From Acinetobacter portensis (GTDB lineage: Bacteria > Pseudomonadota > Gammaproteobacteria > Pseudomonadales > Moraxellaceae): a stretch of DNA of 64,000 nucleotides. The position numbers and the translations under genes are program-made. Positions 38,728 to 48,659 of the stretch are shown here, piece after piece. The notes below the pieces were generated by a model that ran no database searches, was not told the DNA's origin, and worked only from the letters and a program-made list of their open reading frames with translations. The first letter of the stretch is position 1. Every line of letters begins with the position of its first letter. Location of the stretch: positions 1 through 64,000 of the forward strand of contig NZ_LWRV01000002.1 in assembly GCF_009372215.1 (NCBI RefSeq). The letters are read 5' to 3'.

Positions 38728-39702
38728 ATGGCGCAAGCAAAGAAATCTTTTCCGCAACAAAAATCGGAATTACATGCACGAAATCTGCATCGCAGTCGTT
38801 ACGATTTTCCTCAATTAATTAAAAGTTGTCCGGAACTTGCACCTTTTGTCAGCCCAAATCAATATAGCGATCTTTCAATCAACTTTTCTGATCCACAGGC
38901 AGTAAAAATGCTCAATAAAGCATTGCTCAAGCATTTTTATGGCATTCAATATTGGGATATTCCTCAAGATTATCTTTGCCCACCTATTCCGGGTAGAGCG
39001 GACTATATTCACTATTTGGCTGACCTGTTGAGTCTGAATAATAAAGGTCAAATTCCAACAGGACACGCTGTTCACGTGTTAGATATTGGGGTTGGCGCGA
39101 ACTGTATTTATCCGATCATTGGTCATCGTAGTTATGGTTGGAAATTTGTCGGTTCAGATATTCATGTTGCATCGGTTAAAAGTGCTCAATTTATTGTGGA
39201 GGCAAATCCGAATTTAAAAAAGGGGATTCAGATTCGATTGCAGAAGACACCGAGCAATATTTTCAAAGGTGTGATAAAACCCTCAGATCGTTTTGATTTA
39301 ACCCTATGTAACCCACCATTTCATGCCTCGCAAGATGAAGCGAACGCCACCGCAACTCAGAAATTAAGAAAACTGGGTAAACCAGTTGACCGCACTAAGG
39401 TGGTGTTAAACTTTGGCGGGCAAAAGAACGAATTATGGTGTGATGGTGGCGAAGAACGATTCGTTTGCCAGATGGTACAAGAGAGCACACAATTTGCTGA
39501 ACAATGTTTGTGGTTTAGTACGCTTGTTTCCAAGAAAACAACATTGCCTATGCTTTTAAGTACCTTGCGTAAGAGCGGTGCAGTGGATGTGAAAACCATT
39601 AAAATGACGCAAGGGCAAAAAGAGAGTCGCTTTGTGGCTTGGACTTTTTTAGATTCAAAACAACAGCAAGCGTGGAAAAATGTGCATTGGACTTCAGCGT
39701 AG
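38728..39702 (+). CDS. rlmF: 23S rRNA (adenine(1618)-N6)-methyltransferase
   Basis: The 324-residue enzyme methylates A1618 of 23S rRNA. It shows the family start [14 protein letters not shown], the cofactor region [16 protein letters not shown], and the catalytic NPPF motif (LCNPPFHAS). The start is uncertain: ATG at 38728 is chosen as giving the family-like N-terminus, with ATG at 38713 as an alternative; neither has a strong ribosome binding site. It is monocistronic. Confidence 0.9.
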   Translation: MAQAKKSFPQQKSELHARNLHRSRYDFPQLIKSCPELAPFVSPNQYSDLSINFSDPQAVKMLNKALLKHFYGIQYWDIPQDYLCPPIPGRADYIHYLADLLSLNNKGQIPTGHAVHVLDIGVGANCIYPIIGHRSYGWKFVGSDIHVASVKSAQFIVEANPNLKKGIQIRLQKTPSNIFKGVIKPSDRFDLTLCNPPFHASQDEANATATQKLRKLGKPVDRTKVVLNFGGQKNELWCDGGEERFVCQMVQESTQFAEQCLWFSTLVSKKTTLPMLLSTLRKSGAVDVKTIKMTQGQKESRFVAWTFLDSKQQQAWKNVHWTSA

Positions 39703-40095
39703 CTTATCTTACTGAGGAAGAGTGAGCTTGTTAGTGCATGAGTGGTTTATGTGAATAAGCAAGCTCTCTTTTGCCTAGATATTCAGTCATGTTGATAGGT
39801 GCTTAGCGTTTTTGATTCGTATATGCTGTTTGACTATATGCCACCATGATTTTGCATCTAGTTGCAGAAAACAAATATGCTATTGATACAGATCTCTTGT
39901 ATTGCGCTTCTTAGAGCATGTGTTATGAGTGTTACAAATTTTAACCAATCTAAAAAGTAAGGATTCTGTTTGCTGAAATAAGCATCATGATTTGCAACAT
40001 ATTGTTTTATAAGCGGGTATTCATTAAATACAACTGCAAATGTAAGTACTTCTCATTTAATTTTATAAAAATCATTAACTTACAAATTAAAAGCT
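39703..40095. other. Intergenic region, no gene seen
   Basis: No open frame with a ribosome binding site, no long inverted repeat and no clear RNA structure was found in these bases between rlmF and the bacterioferritin promoter. No convincing terminator follows rlmF. Confidence 0.5.
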
Positions 40096-40124
40096 TTGCA
40101 AATAGAGTATGAATTGGCCATAAT
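40096..40124 (+). promoter_or_regulatory. Candidate sigma-70 promoter of bfr
   Basis: TTGCAA and CATAAT are separated by 17 bp and lie 29 bp before the bacterioferritin start, which is preceded by a GGAG site. No convincing Fur box was found. Confidence 0.5.
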
Positions 40125-40152
40125 ATTTACATAAAGGTATGGAGTATTAAAA

Positions 40153-40617
40153 ATGCGTGGCAATCCAGAAGTCGTAGACTATCTAAATATGTTAATTGGT
40201 GGTGAACTGGCTGCTCGTGACCAATACCTAATTCATTCTCGTATGTATGAAGATTGGGGGTTAAGCAAAATCTTCGAACGTATTGATCATGAAATGCAAG
40301 AAGAAGCACAACATGCAGATGCAATCATCCGTCGTGTATTGTTCCTAGAAGGAACACCAAACATGAACCGTGAAGATATTGATGTAGGCACAGATGTCGT
40401 TTCTTGCTTAAAAGCAGATTTAAAACTTGAATATCATGTACGTGAAAAACTTGCACAAGGCGTAAAACTTTGTGAAGAAAAAGGCGATTACATTACCCGT
40501 GATATGTTACGTCAACAAATGGCAGATACAGAAGAAGATCATACCTATTGGTTAGAAAAACAAATTCGCTTAATCGAATTGATTGGTCTACAAAATTATA
40601 TCCAATCTCAAATGTAA
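40153..40617 (+). CDS. bfr: Bacterioferritin-like ferritin lacking the haem-ligand Met
   Basis: The 154-residue four-helix protein stores iron as a 24-mer cage. The ferroxidase residues are all present: E18, E51, H54, E93, E127 and H130. The N-terminal [12 protein letters not shown] and C-terminal [12 protein letters not shown] match bacterioferritin. The Met that binds haem between subunits (M52 in E. coli Bfr) is Ala52 here (EEAQHAD), so this subunit should not bind haem in the usual way. Similar haem-less bacterioferritin-type subunits are known in Pseudomonas and Neisseria and may pair with a haem-binding partner. It is monocistronic. Confidence 0.92.
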   Translation: MRGNPEVVDYLNMLIGGELAARDQYLIHSRMYEDWGLSKIFERIDHEMQEEAQHADAIIRRVLFLEGTPNMNREDIDVGTDVVSCLKADLKLEYHVREKLAQGVKLCEEKGDYITRDMLRQQMADTEEDHTYWLEKQIRLIELIGLQNYIQSQM

Positions 40618-40630
40618 AATTGAGACGAAT

Positions 40631-40659
40631 AAAAAATCCCGCTTGGTGCGGGATTTTTT
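40631..40659. terminator. Bidirectional terminator, bfr/phoA
   Basis: AAAAATCCCGC and GCGGGATTTTT form a strong stem with a short loop, between the convergent bfr and alkaline phosphatase genes. Confidence 0.85.
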
Positions 40660-40674
40660 ATTGAAGTTGATTTC

Positions 40675-42126
40675 TTATTTAATACCTAATGCATTCTTCA
40701 TAATAAAGAACATATCTGTTTGATCAATTAAACCTGAGATATTTGCAGCATGTGGACCATAAGCGGCTGTATGAACCTGAGCACCTGTGTGTTCTTGGCT
40801 TTCAGTGGTTGATGTACCGTAATTGATGGTCATTGGTACATTGTCTTTGGTTATAAGCGAAACTGTTTTACCAGGGCTTTTAGATTCATTTGGAATAATT
40901 TGACTGGTATGCGCATGATCGCCCGTCACAATAATTAAAGTGTCAGGATTGTTTTTGGCAAACTCTAAAGCGACCTGAACTGCATTATCTAAAGCAACGG
41001 TTTCACCAATTTGACCGCAAGCATCTGCAACGTGATTTGCTTTATCAATTGATCCACTTTCAACTTGTAAGAAAAAGCCTTTTTCATTTTTTTGTAAAAG
41101 TTCAATGGCTTTTGCAGTCATCGCTTTCAGGCTTGGGGTGGATGCACTACGTTCAGGATTAATCTTACATTTTTCAGCAGCACGTAAATTACCATTCAGT
41201 TCGGCTTGAGGACCAACCCAAGAAACAGGCAAGTTGCCCTCTGCAAATAAGCCGAGAACAGGTTTATTTTGATTTGCTTCTGTTATCGCATTTAAGCCAT
41301 TTAAATTTTGAACGACTTGATAATTCAATGATTTTGCTTGTTCTAACAGTGTTTTATCTTTGAATTTTCCTGCTTTGGCTTTTTCATTAAATGTGATTGA
41401 TCCGCCACCCAAAGTCACATCTGCACGTGCTTGTAAAAGCTGTTCAGTGACAGAACCAACACCACCATTTTCTAAAGCGTTTGTTGGACATTTTTCAGAT
41501 GTTACTTTCGGACCATAACATTTTCGAGAAGTTACATGTGCTACAAGTGCAGCAGGGGTCGCATCTTGAAGCTCTGTTGTGGTGACATTACCTGTCGCAT
41601 AACCTGCTTTTTTCGCAAGTGAAAGAATCGACTCATGTGGTTTTGCATGAATATCAATACCTAATGCGCCATTATACGTTTTTACACCTGTAGCCCAAGC
41701 AGAAGCAGATGCGGCTGAGTCGGTCACATAATTAATTTTTTTATCTTTATCAATAGAATATGTGGTGTATGAACCTGTAAAAGGCAATACATCTAAACCT
41801 TTAAAATAACCCGATGCACCTTCTGCATAATTTCGTGCAGAGGTGAGTTCTGAGTCGCTAGTACCATCACCAATAAACAAAATGACATGTTTCACAGGTC
41901 GGTTGTTAATAGATTCTTTTAAAGCTTCAGTGCGATCTTCTTTTAAGCGTGTTGCACCACCAAAAGCAGTTAAATCGCCTTTTGCAGATGGCTGAGGGAG
42001 TTGACCATTTGAGCTTGATTTTACATTTAAATTTTTAGAGATATTAGAATTTTGAGCAACATTATTCGTGCTACATGCAGACAAACTTGCAATTAAAAAA
42101 GGCAATAAAAGGATTTTAAATTTCAT
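40675..42126 (-). CDS. phoA: Alkaline phosphatase, predicted lipoprotein
   Basis: The 483-residue enzyme hydrolyses phosphomonoesters. The metal-binding [10 protein letters not shown] (D87) and nucleophile S137 in [11 protein letters not shown] are visible, with GDHAHTSQI and [14 protein letters not shown] carrying the C-terminal metal ligands. Unlike E. coli PhoA, the signal peptide ends in a lipobox (LSAC, Cys18) followed by Ser. It should therefore be lipid-anchored, and by the +2 rule probably in the outer membrane. A Ser/Asn-rich linker (19-45) separates the anchor from the catalytic domain. No clear Pho box was found upstream. Confidence 0.9.
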   Translation of the reverse strand: MKFKILLLPFLIASLSACSTNNVAQNSNISKNLNVKSSSNGQLPQPSAKGDLTAFGGATRLKEDRTEALKESINNRPVKHVILFIGDGTSDSELTSARNYAEGASGYFKGLDVLPFTGSYTTYSIDKDKKINYVTDSAASASAWATGVKTYNGALGIDIHAKPHESILSLAKKAGYATGNVTTTELQDATPAALVAHVTSRKCYGPKVTSEKCPTNALENGGVGSVTEQLLQARADVTLGGGSITFNEKAKAGKFKDKTLLEQAKSLNYQVVQNLNGLNAITEANQNKPVLGLFAEGNLPVSWVGPQAELNGNLRAAEKCKINPERSASTPSLKAMTAKAIELLQKNEKGFFLQVESGSIDKANHVADACGQIGETVALDNAVQVALEFAKNNPDTLIIVTGDHAHTSQIIPNESKSPGKTVSLITKDNVPMTINYGTSTTESQEHTGAQVHTAAYGPHAANISGLIDQTDMFFIMKNALGIK

Positions 42127-42297
42127 ATTCGGTTTAACATTTCGTTAGATATTTTCATTTAAGCTAAAAGGTTTATATTTAAAAATAATGACAATCCTCT
42201 TTATTCTTTTCTAATCATTGAGCATTTATGTTTTGCTGTTGTTTATATCTATTGAGATAATCAGTAGATAGAACGGTTTTAAGCGTATGGAATTATT

Positions 42298-43029
42298 TTG
42301 AAAAAAAGTATTTTGCTCATAACAGGTTGGGGCGGTGGAACAAAACTTTTACAGCCTTTAAAACAACAATTAGAAACCGAAAATTATACGGTTAAACTCA
42401 TTAATATTTTTAATGCTTTAGATGTGAATGTTTTAAAAGAACATGTAGAGCTTGCGAAAAATTATGATGTTTTAATGGGATGGTCTTTGGGCGGGCAACT
42501 TGCGACAATTTTGGCAAATGAAATTTCAAAACAATATCAGGAGCAAAAAGTTTTAATTACTTTGGCTTCGAATCCTTGCTTTGTTGCGAATGAAACTTGG
42601 CAAACTGCGATGGATCAGCCGACATTCCAAACCTTTAAACAATCTTTTAAAGATGATGCGATTTCAACGTTAAAGAAATTTGGTTTTATGGTTTGTCAGG
42701 GAACAACCACCACCAAACAAGATTTCTTAACATTGCAAAGTTTAATTCAGCCACAAAATTTAGATGTGTTAAATGCAGGTTTAAGTTGCCTCGAACAGTT
42801 AAATAATGTTGATATCTTGAATGATTACACAGGTCATCAATATCATATTTTTGCAAAACAAGATTTTTTAGTTGGTTACAAAGTTCAGCGTAATTTTCAG
42901 AAATTCACTGCAAAGTTTTTAGAGCTAGATTTAATTTCAGGTTCGCATGGTTTCCCATTATTTAATTTTGAAGAAGTAAGTTGTAAAATTTTTGAATATT
43001 TAAACAAAATAAAACAAATAAATAGATAA
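42298..43029 (+). CDS. bioH: Pimeloyl-[acyl-carrier protein] methyl ester esterase-like protein
   Basis: The 243-residue alpha/beta hydrolase resembles BioH: an early GWGGG oxyanion loop, the nucleophile in GWSLGGQ (S63), LASNPCFVANETW and DVLNAGLSCLEQL, with the acid in FAKQDFLVG and the base in GSHGFPLF. BioH frees pimeloyl-ACP from its methyl ester, ending the step begun by BioC. The start is TTG at 42298, with TATGGA upstream; no ATG is available near. An inverted TATCTA/TAGATA pair (42246-42251, 42265-42270) lies just upstream and could be an operator. It leads the biotin gene group. Confidence 0.82.
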   Translation: MKKSILLITGWGGGTKLLQPLKQQLETENYTVKLINIFNALDVNVLKEHVELAKNYDVLMGWSLGGQLATILANEISKQYQEQKVLITLASNPCFVANETWQTAMDQPTFQTFKQSFKDDAISTLKKFGFMVCQGTTTTKQDFLTLQSLIQPQNLDVLNAGLSCLEQLNNVDILNDYTGHQYHIFAKQDFLVGYKVQRNFQKFTAKFLELDLISGSHGFPLFNFEEVSCKIFEYLNKIKQINR

Positions 43030-43110
43030 GTGGTTTTTATCGCAATTCATTTTTACTTCATGCAGGTTTAATATGCGCCCAATGAAAAAAATATCTGCAT
43101 GGAGCATGGG

Positions 43111-44406
43111 ATGACCGAATTAACAGATCTAGAATTTGATCAGCAGCATTTATGGCATCCTTATACATCTATGACTCAGCCTTTACCTTGTTTTAAAGTT
43201 AAACAAGCTTATGGCGCAACAATTGAACTTGACGATGGTCGAAAACTTGTCGATGGCATGTCTTCTTGGTGGTGCGCCATTCATGGGTATAACCATTCTG
43301 AATTGAATCAGGCAGTAAAAGAACAATTAGAAAAAATGTCACACATTATGTTTGGCGGTTTAACGCATGATCCTGCAATTCAACTTGGGCGTTTACTTCT
43401 AGAGATTACACCGCCCAATTTAAGCAAAATTTTCTATGCAGATTCAGGTTCGGTGGCAGTTGAAGTTGCCTTAAAAATGGCGGTTCAATATTGGGCTTCA
43501 AAAGAGCAACCACAGAAAAATAATTTTATCACCACACGCTCGGGCTATCATGGCGATACGTGGAATGCGATGTCGGTATGTGATCCTGTGACAGGAATGC
43601 ATCAAATTTTTGGTACAAGTTTGCCGAATCGAATTTTTGTTTCAGCACCCAAAATTGGTTTTTATGATGAATGGAATCAACAAGATATTTCTGAATTAGA
43701 ACAAGCATTAGCACAGCATCATCAAACTATTGCAGCATTTATTATCGAGCCTATTGTACAAGGTGCAGGAGGTATGCGTTTTTATCATCCTGAATATTTA
43801 CGCCAAGCAAAATTACTGTGTGAAAAATATGATGTGTTGATGATCTTTGATGAAATTGCCACAGGTTTTGGGCGCACAGGAAAATTGTTTGCATGGGAAC
43901 ATGCGCAAGTTGAACCTGACATTATGTGTATAGGTAAAGCCTTAACAGGTGGATATATGACGCTTTCAGCAACGCTAACGTCTACGGACATTGCTGAAAC
44001 CATTAGTCAGGGGGAGGCGGGCGTATTTATGCATGGGCCAACTTTTATGGCAAATCCATTGGCATGTGCAGTTGCATTAAAAAGTACCGAGCTTTTATTG
44101 TCACAAAATTGGCAAGAAAATATTTTAAGAGTTGAGCGAAAGTTGAGGCAATGTCTTGTGCAATTGGCTGACTTTAATCATGTTCAAAACGTGCGTGTAC
44201 TTGGTGCAATTGGCGTGATTGAACTTAAAAATAATATTGATATGAAAAGCTTACAACAACAATTTGTAGATCGAGGAATTTGGGTACGACCTTTTGGGAA
44301 ATTGGTTTATGTCATGCCGCCCTATGTGATTCGTGATGATGAATTGGCTTTTTTGTTGAAAGGTATCGTAGATGTTGTTTCTCACATGCAGGAGCAAGTT
44401 GTATGA
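43111..44406 (+). CDS. bioA: Adenosylmethionine-8-amino-7-oxononanoate aminotransferase
   Basis: The 431-residue PLP enzyme converts KAPA to DAPA in biotin synthesis, using S-adenosylmethionine as amino donor. It has HLWHPYTSM near the N-terminus, [12 protein letters not shown], the cofactor motif [13 protein letters not shown] and the PLP-binding Lys276 (CIGKALTGG). ATG at 43111 is preferred because GGAG lies 6-7 nt upstream; a longer start at 43099 overlaps that site. It overlaps bioF by four bases. Confidence 0.93.
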   Translation: MTELTDLEFDQQHLWHPYTSMTQPLPCFKVKQAYGATIELDDGRKLVDGMSSWWCAIHGYNHSELNQAVKEQLEKMSHIMFGGLTHDPAIQLGRLLLEITPPNLSKIFYADSGSVAVEVALKMAVQYWASKEQPQKNNFITTRSGYHGDTWNAMSVCDPVTGMHQIFGTSLPNRIFVSAPKIGFYDEWNQQDISELEQALAQHHQTIAAFIIEPIVQGAGGMRFYHPEYLRQAKLLCEKYDVLMIFDEIATGFGRTGKLFAWEHAQVEPDIMCIGKALTGGYMTLSATLTSTDIAETISQGEAGVFMHGPTFMANPLACAVALKSTELLLSQNWQENILRVERKLRQCLVQLADFNHVQNVRVLGAIGVIELKNNIDMKSLQQQFVDRGIWVRPFGKLVYVMPPYVIRDDELAFLLKGIVDVVSHMQEQVV

Positions 44407-45560
44407 GCCTTTTAAATCATTATGCGATACAGCTAGATCAGCTTAAAAATAACGGTAATTTTCGACAGTTTAAGTCGAATTTTCAGCAAGATAAATTCAT
44501 TGAAATTAATCAGCAGAAAATGCTGAATTTATCTTCAAATGATTATTTGGGTTTGGCTTCAAATCAGCAATTACGTGAACAATTTTTTGATGAAACACCC
44601 AATGAACATCGAATAATGAGTTCATCATCATCACGTTTATTAACGGGGAATTTTCCTGAATATGAACAATTAGAAGCTTATTTTAGTCAATTGTTTAATG
44701 GTCGATCTGCGCTACTTTTAAATAGTGGCTATCACATGAATATTGGTATTTTAGCGGCTTTAAGTGACAGTAAAACACTCATTTTGGCAGATAAACTTAT
44801 TCATGCCAGTATGATTGATGGCATTCGTTTATCCCCTGCAAAATATGTACGCTATAGACATAACGACTTAGAACATCTCGAAATATTAATCAATCAATAT
44901 CATGATAATGAAAGTATTGAACGTATTATTGTGGTGACTGAATCTATTTTTAGTATGGATGGTGATGAAACCAATTTAACTGAATTGGTGCGTATTAAAA
45001 AAACTTATTCAAAAGTCATGCTTTATGTTGATGAAGCACATGCCATTGGTGTACGTGGACATCTAGGCTTAGGTTGTGCAGAACAATATGGTGTGATAGA
45101 TGATGTCGATTTTTTAGTGGGTACTTTTGGTAAAGCAATTGCATCGGTTGGTGGTTATTTAATTTGTCATGAAATTATTCGTGATTATTTAATTAACACG
45201 ATGCGTCCTCTTATTTTTAGTACAGCTCAACCACCAATCTGTATGGCATGGACGCAGTTTATTTTAAATAAAATGGTTGCTATGCAGGCAGAACGTCAAT
45301 ACTTATCGAATATAAGCCAAAACTTACAACAGGCTGTTCGAGAGAAAGGATTTGTCTGTCCATCTAGCTCACATATTGTGCCTGTTATTATTGGAGAGTC
45401 GCAAACGACCGTTGAAAGAGCGCAGATCTTACAAAAATCGGGTTTTTATATTATGCCTGTGCGTCCACCAACTGTACCGCAAAATAGTGCTCGATTACGT
45501 GTTTCTTTAACGGCAAAAATCACACAAAATGAAATACAGAATTTGGTGGAATTATTGTGA
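44403..45560 (+). CDS. bioF: 8-Amino-7-oxononanoate synthase
   Basis: The 385-residue PLP enzyme condenses pimeloyl-ACP and alanine to KAPA. It has the family [11 protein letters not shown] near residue 45, [11 protein letters not shown], the cofactor [10 protein letters not shown] and PLP-binding Lys244 ([11 protein letters not shown]). It overlaps bioA (ATGA) and bioC, in the order bioA-F-C-D. Confidence 0.94.
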   Translation: MSLLNHYAIQLDQLKNNGNFRQFKSNFQQDKFIEINQQKMLNLSSNDYLGLASNQQLREQFFDETPNEHRIMSSSSSRLLTGNFPEYEQLEAYFSQLFNGRSALLLNSGYHMNIGILAALSDSKTLILADKLIHASMIDGIRLSPAKYVRYRHNDLEHLEILINQYHDNESIERIIVVTESIFSMDGDETNLTELVRIKKTYSKVMLYVDEAHAIGVRGHLGLGCAEQYGVIDDVDFLVGTFGKAIASVGGYLICHEIIRDYLINTMRPLIFSTAQPPICMAWTQFILNKMVAMQAERQYLSNISQNLQQAVREKGFVCPSSSHIVPVIIGESQTTVERAQILQKSGFYIMPVRPPTVPQNSARLRVSLTAKITQNEIQNLVELL

Positions 45561-46324
45561 TTTCATCTCATAAAATGAATAAAGATGATGTTTCTAAGCG
45601 GTTTTCAAAAGCGCAAAAGAGTTATGTAGATCATGCAGTTGTACAGAAGAAAATATGTACGCAATTATTTATGTATATGCAGAACCAAAATTTCTTAGAA
45701 ACTCAAAATCGTATTTTTGAAATTGGTTGTGGTACGGGAAATTTTAGTCAAATCATCTTAAATAATTTTAAATATGAGCAATATTTTTTAAATGATATTT
45801 ACAGTGATGTACGTGAAAATTTTGTTCATTATTCCAATTTAAACTGGTGTATTGGGGATGTGGAGAAATTAGAGTTCCCACAACAACTCGATTTAATTGT
45901 ATCGAGTTCAGCTTTGCAATGGATGGATGATTTAAATCATATATTTAGAAAAGCACATTCGGCATTAAATAAAGGTGGATATCTTTGTTTTTCTAGCTTT
46001 GGTCAAATGAACTTAAAAGAAATAAAAATGCTGACAGGGCGTGGCTTAGATTATTTATCCTTAGATGAAATGAAAAAAATACTTGAGCAGATAGGTTTTG
46101 AAATTGAAATTTTAACCGAAGCAATAGAGCCACTTTTGTTTGATGAACCTCAACAGATCTTAAAGCATTTAAAAGCGACAGGTGTGACTGCAACGTCGAA
46201 TCAATTTCGTTGGAATAAACAAAGTTTGGCAAATTTTTACGAAAATTATGAGCAATTTAAGTCAGAAAATCAGCAATATTCGCTGACGTATCATCCTATT
46301 TATTGTATCGCTCGGAGAAAGTGA
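45557..46324 (+). CDS. bioC: Malonyl-ACP O-methyltransferase
   Basis: The 255-residue SAM-dependent enzyme methylates malonyl-ACP to start pimeloyl synthesis. It shows RFSKAQKSYVDHAVVQK, the SAM-binding FEIGCGTGNFS (about 54-64) and SSSALQWMDDL. The GTG start at 45557 is chosen because GGTGGA lies 6 nt upstream and it overlaps the bioF stop; the internal ATG at 45575 has no site. The last two genes of the cluster, bioC and bioD, are separated by one base. Confidence 0.9.
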   Translation: MISSHKMNKDDVSKRFSKAQKSYVDHAVVQKKICTQLFMYMQNQNFLETQNRIFEIGCGTGNFSQIILNNFKYEQYFLNDIYSDVRENFVHYSNLNWCIGDVEKLEFPQQLDLIVSSSALQWMDDLNHIFRKAHSALNKGGYLCFSSFGQMNLKEIKMLTGRGLDYLSLDEMKKILEQIGFEIEILTEAIEPLLFDEPQQILKHLKATGVTATSNQFRWNKQSLANFYENYEQFKSENQQYSLTYHPIYCIARRK

Positions 46325-46325
46325 A

Positions 46326-46967
46326 ATGACGAATGTTTTTTTTGTGAGCGGAATAGATACAGGAATTGGGAAAACATATACCACGGGTTATTTGGCAAAA
46401 TTATGGAATGAGCAAGGTATTCAGACCATCACGCAAAAATTGGTTCAAACAGGCAATGTGGATGTTTCTGAAGATATTGAAAAGCATCGAGAAATTATGG
46501 GTATGGGGTGGTTTCCTGAAGATAAAACCAAACTTACCATGCCTGAAATTTTCACTTATCCTGCATCACCGCATTTAGCGACAAAAATTGATGACCGAGA
46601 TATTGATTTCGATAAAATTAATACAGCGACTGAGCAATTATCTAAAAAATATCAACGGGTTTTACTTGAGGGTGCGGGCGGTTTAATGGTGCCTTTAACG
46701 CAAAATTTACTGAGTATTGATTATATTCAGGCACAGAAACTACCTGTAATTTTGGTCAGTTCTGGGCGCTTAGGGAGTATTAATCATACCTTGTTGAGTT
46801 TAGAGGCTTTAAAAATTCGAAATATTGAGCTTTATGCTTTGGCTTATAATTTAAGTGATGAATCGCAGGATGAAATTATTTCTAAAGATACAGCAGAATA
46901 TTTAAAAAATTATTTATCTAAACAATTTCCTCAGGCACTTTGGATTGATATTCCTGTCATTTCTTAG
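46326..46967 (+). CDS. bioD: Dethiobiotin synthetase
   Basis: The 213-residue ATPase closes the ureido ring of dethiobiotin. The P-loop is GIDTGIGKT (9-17), followed by KLVQTGN, and LLEGAGGLMVPLT in the second half. It is the last gene of the cluster; bioB (biotin synthase) is not in the window. Confidence 0.94.
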   Translation: MTNVFFVSGIDTGIGKTYTTGYLAKLWNEQGIQTITQKLVQTGNVDVSEDIEKHREIMGMGWFPEDKTKLTMPEIFTYPASPHLATKIDDRDIDFDKINTATEQLSKKYQRVLLEGAGGLMVPLTQNLLSIDYIQAQKLPVILVSSGRLGSINHTLLSLEALKIRNIELYALAYNLSDESQDEIISKDTAEYLKNYLSKQFPQALWIDIPVIS

Positions 46968-46978
46968 AAGTTGAGCAT

Positions 46979-47008
46979 AAAAAAACCACTCAGTTGAGTG
47001 GTTTTTTT
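46979..47008. terminator. Bidirectional terminator, bioD/rluB
   Basis: A 12-bp stem (AAAAACCACTCA with TGAGTGGTTTTT) and very short loop are flanked by A and T runs, between the convergent bioD and rluB genes. Confidence 0.9.
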
Positions 47009-47032
47009 ATGTTTGAAATAGAAGCTTAGAAA

Positions 47033-48028
47033 TTAAAATTTCTTGAAGCCTTTATTCATGCCATAAGGTTTACGCGGTGCATTTTCATCACGACGTTCAC
47101 GGTTTCCATAGCTGTCATCACGACCACGTTTAGCCGTGTTATCGCCACGACGATCAGTATTAGATGATTCAACTTCATCTGTATCACGACGTTGCTGACG
47201 TAAATAACCACCACGACGTGCTGCCATAGGTTTGTCTTGCATACGCTCGTTACGACGTTTAGCCATACCAAATAAGCCAGTACCTTGACGTGGTTTAAGC
47301 TCTACAGATTTCGTTAAATTGTCGATATCTTGTTTATCAAGTTCAATCCAACGACCTGTACGTAATTCACGCGGAAGAATAACTGTACCGTAACGCGTAC
47401 GTAATAAGCGGCTTACTTTAAGACCTTGTGATTCGAAAATACGACGAACCTCACGGTTACGACCTTCTTTTACAACCACTTGATACCAACGGTTAATACC
47501 TTCACCGCCAATTTCAGAGAATGACTCGAATTTAGCAGGACCATCATCCAACACAACACCTGTTGTCATAGTTTTGATGATTTTAGGTGTTACTTCACCC
47601 ATCACACGAACAGCATATTCACGTTCAATTTCATTTGATGGATGCATTAAACGGTTTGCAAGTTCACCATCATTTGTGAAAAGTAATAAACCTGTAGAGT
47701 TAATATCTAGACGACCAACCATAACCCAACGATCACCAGGAATTTGTGGTAATTGTTCAAATACAGTAGGACGGTTTTCAGGGTCATTACGCGAACAAAT
47801 TTCACCTTCAGGTTTGTAATAAATAATGACGCGACGACGAATTTCATCTTCAATTTGGAACTGCACTTTGCGACCATCGATGCGAAGCTCATCAGTTGGC
47901 TCGATACGTTCACCCACTTGGGCTACTTGACCGTTGACACTTACACGTCCAGCAGCAATGACTTCTTCCATATAACGGCGAGAACCCAAACCAACGCGTG
48001 CAAGCACCTTTTGCAATTTTTCACTCAT
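47033..48028 (-). CDS. rluB: 23S rRNA pseudouridine(2605) synthase
   Basis: The 331-residue enzyme has an N-terminal S4 RNA-binding domain (LARVGLGSRRYMEEVI, residues 9-24 onward) and the catalytic Asp108 in GRLDINSTGLLLFTNDG. The C-terminal 80 residues are a basic, Arg-, Gly- and Asp-rich tail (about 250-331) expected to be disordered and RNA-binding. It lies downstream of scpB with a 40-bp gap, as in many bacteria. Confidence 0.92.
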   Translation of the reverse strand: MSEKLQKVLARVGLGSRRYMEEVIAAGRVSVNGQVAQVGERIEPTDELRIDGRKVQFQIEDEIRRRVIIYYKPEGEICSRNDPENRPTVFEQLPQIPGDRWVMVGRLDINSTGLLLFTNDGELANRLMHPSNEIEREYAVRVMGEVTPKIIKTMTTGVVLDDGPAKFESFSEIGGEGINRWYQVVVKEGRNREVRRIFESQGLKVSRLLRTRYGTVILPRELRTGRWIELDKQDIDNLTKSVELKPRQGTGLFGMAKRRNERMQDKPMAARRGGYLRQQRRDTDEVESSNTDRRGDNTAKRGRDDSYGNRERRDENAPRKPYGMNKGFKKF

Positions 48029-48068
48029 GACAGCATAACCTTAGAAATAATCATAACAGTTCACCTAT

Positions 48069-48659
48069 TTACGACTTCGGTGCATTAGCATCGAGCGCCA
48101 TAAAAGCTTCCTTGGCATCCTGTAAGGGAGGCAATTGACCAATTGATGACAGGCCAAAAGCATTTAAAAATTGTGACGTTGTGACTAACAACGCAGGTCT
48201 TCCAGGGAGTTCACGAAAACCAGATTCCTTAATCCAGTTCCAGTCAAATAATGTACGCAAAATTTGACTATTTACCGTTACTCCACGAATTTGTTCAATA
48301 TCTGCACGCGTCACGGGTTGGTGATAGGCAATAACAGATAAAGTCTCCAACATGGTTGGAGATAAGCGCACAGGGCGTTCAGGCCAAGTTTGAGCAATTA
48401 AGTTTCTATACTTTGCTCTCACCTGAAAACGATAACCTTGTGCGGTTTCAATCAGTTCAATTGAGCGACCATGTTGCAACATTGCAAGTTGTTGTAAAAA
48501 TTGGCGCAATTGTTGTTTATTAAATTGGTCTTGAAATGCTTCTTTTAATCTTGCTAAAGATACAGGCGCTTCACTTGCAAAAATGATGGCTTCGAGTTGC
48601 ATTAATATTTCATGATGATTTTCACCTTCGCTTAACGGTGTAATTTGTTCATCATTCAT
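48069..48659 (-). CDS. scpB: Segregation and condensation protein B
   Basis: The 196-residue protein carries two winged helices and joins the Smc-ScpA ring. Typical segments are MQLEAIIFASEAPVSLARL, LSPTMLETLSVIAYHQPVTRADIEQIRG and GRPALLVTTSQFLNAFGL. It overlaps scpA by four bases. Confidence 0.94.
   Translation of the reverse strand: MNDEQITPLSEGENHHEILMQLEAIIFASEAPVSLARLKEAFQDQFNKQQLRQFLQQLAMLQHGRSIELIETAQGYRFQVRAKYRNLIAQTWPERPVRLSPTMLETLSVIAYHQPVTRADIEQIRGVTVNSQILRTLFDWNWIKESGFRELPGRPALLVTTSQFLNAFGLSSIGQLPPLQDAKEAFMALDANAPKS

Noticed and set aside
40020..40095. Possible Fur box before bacterioferritin
   Set aside because: The AAATCATTA-type bases match too little of the 19-bp consensus in such A+T-rich DNA.
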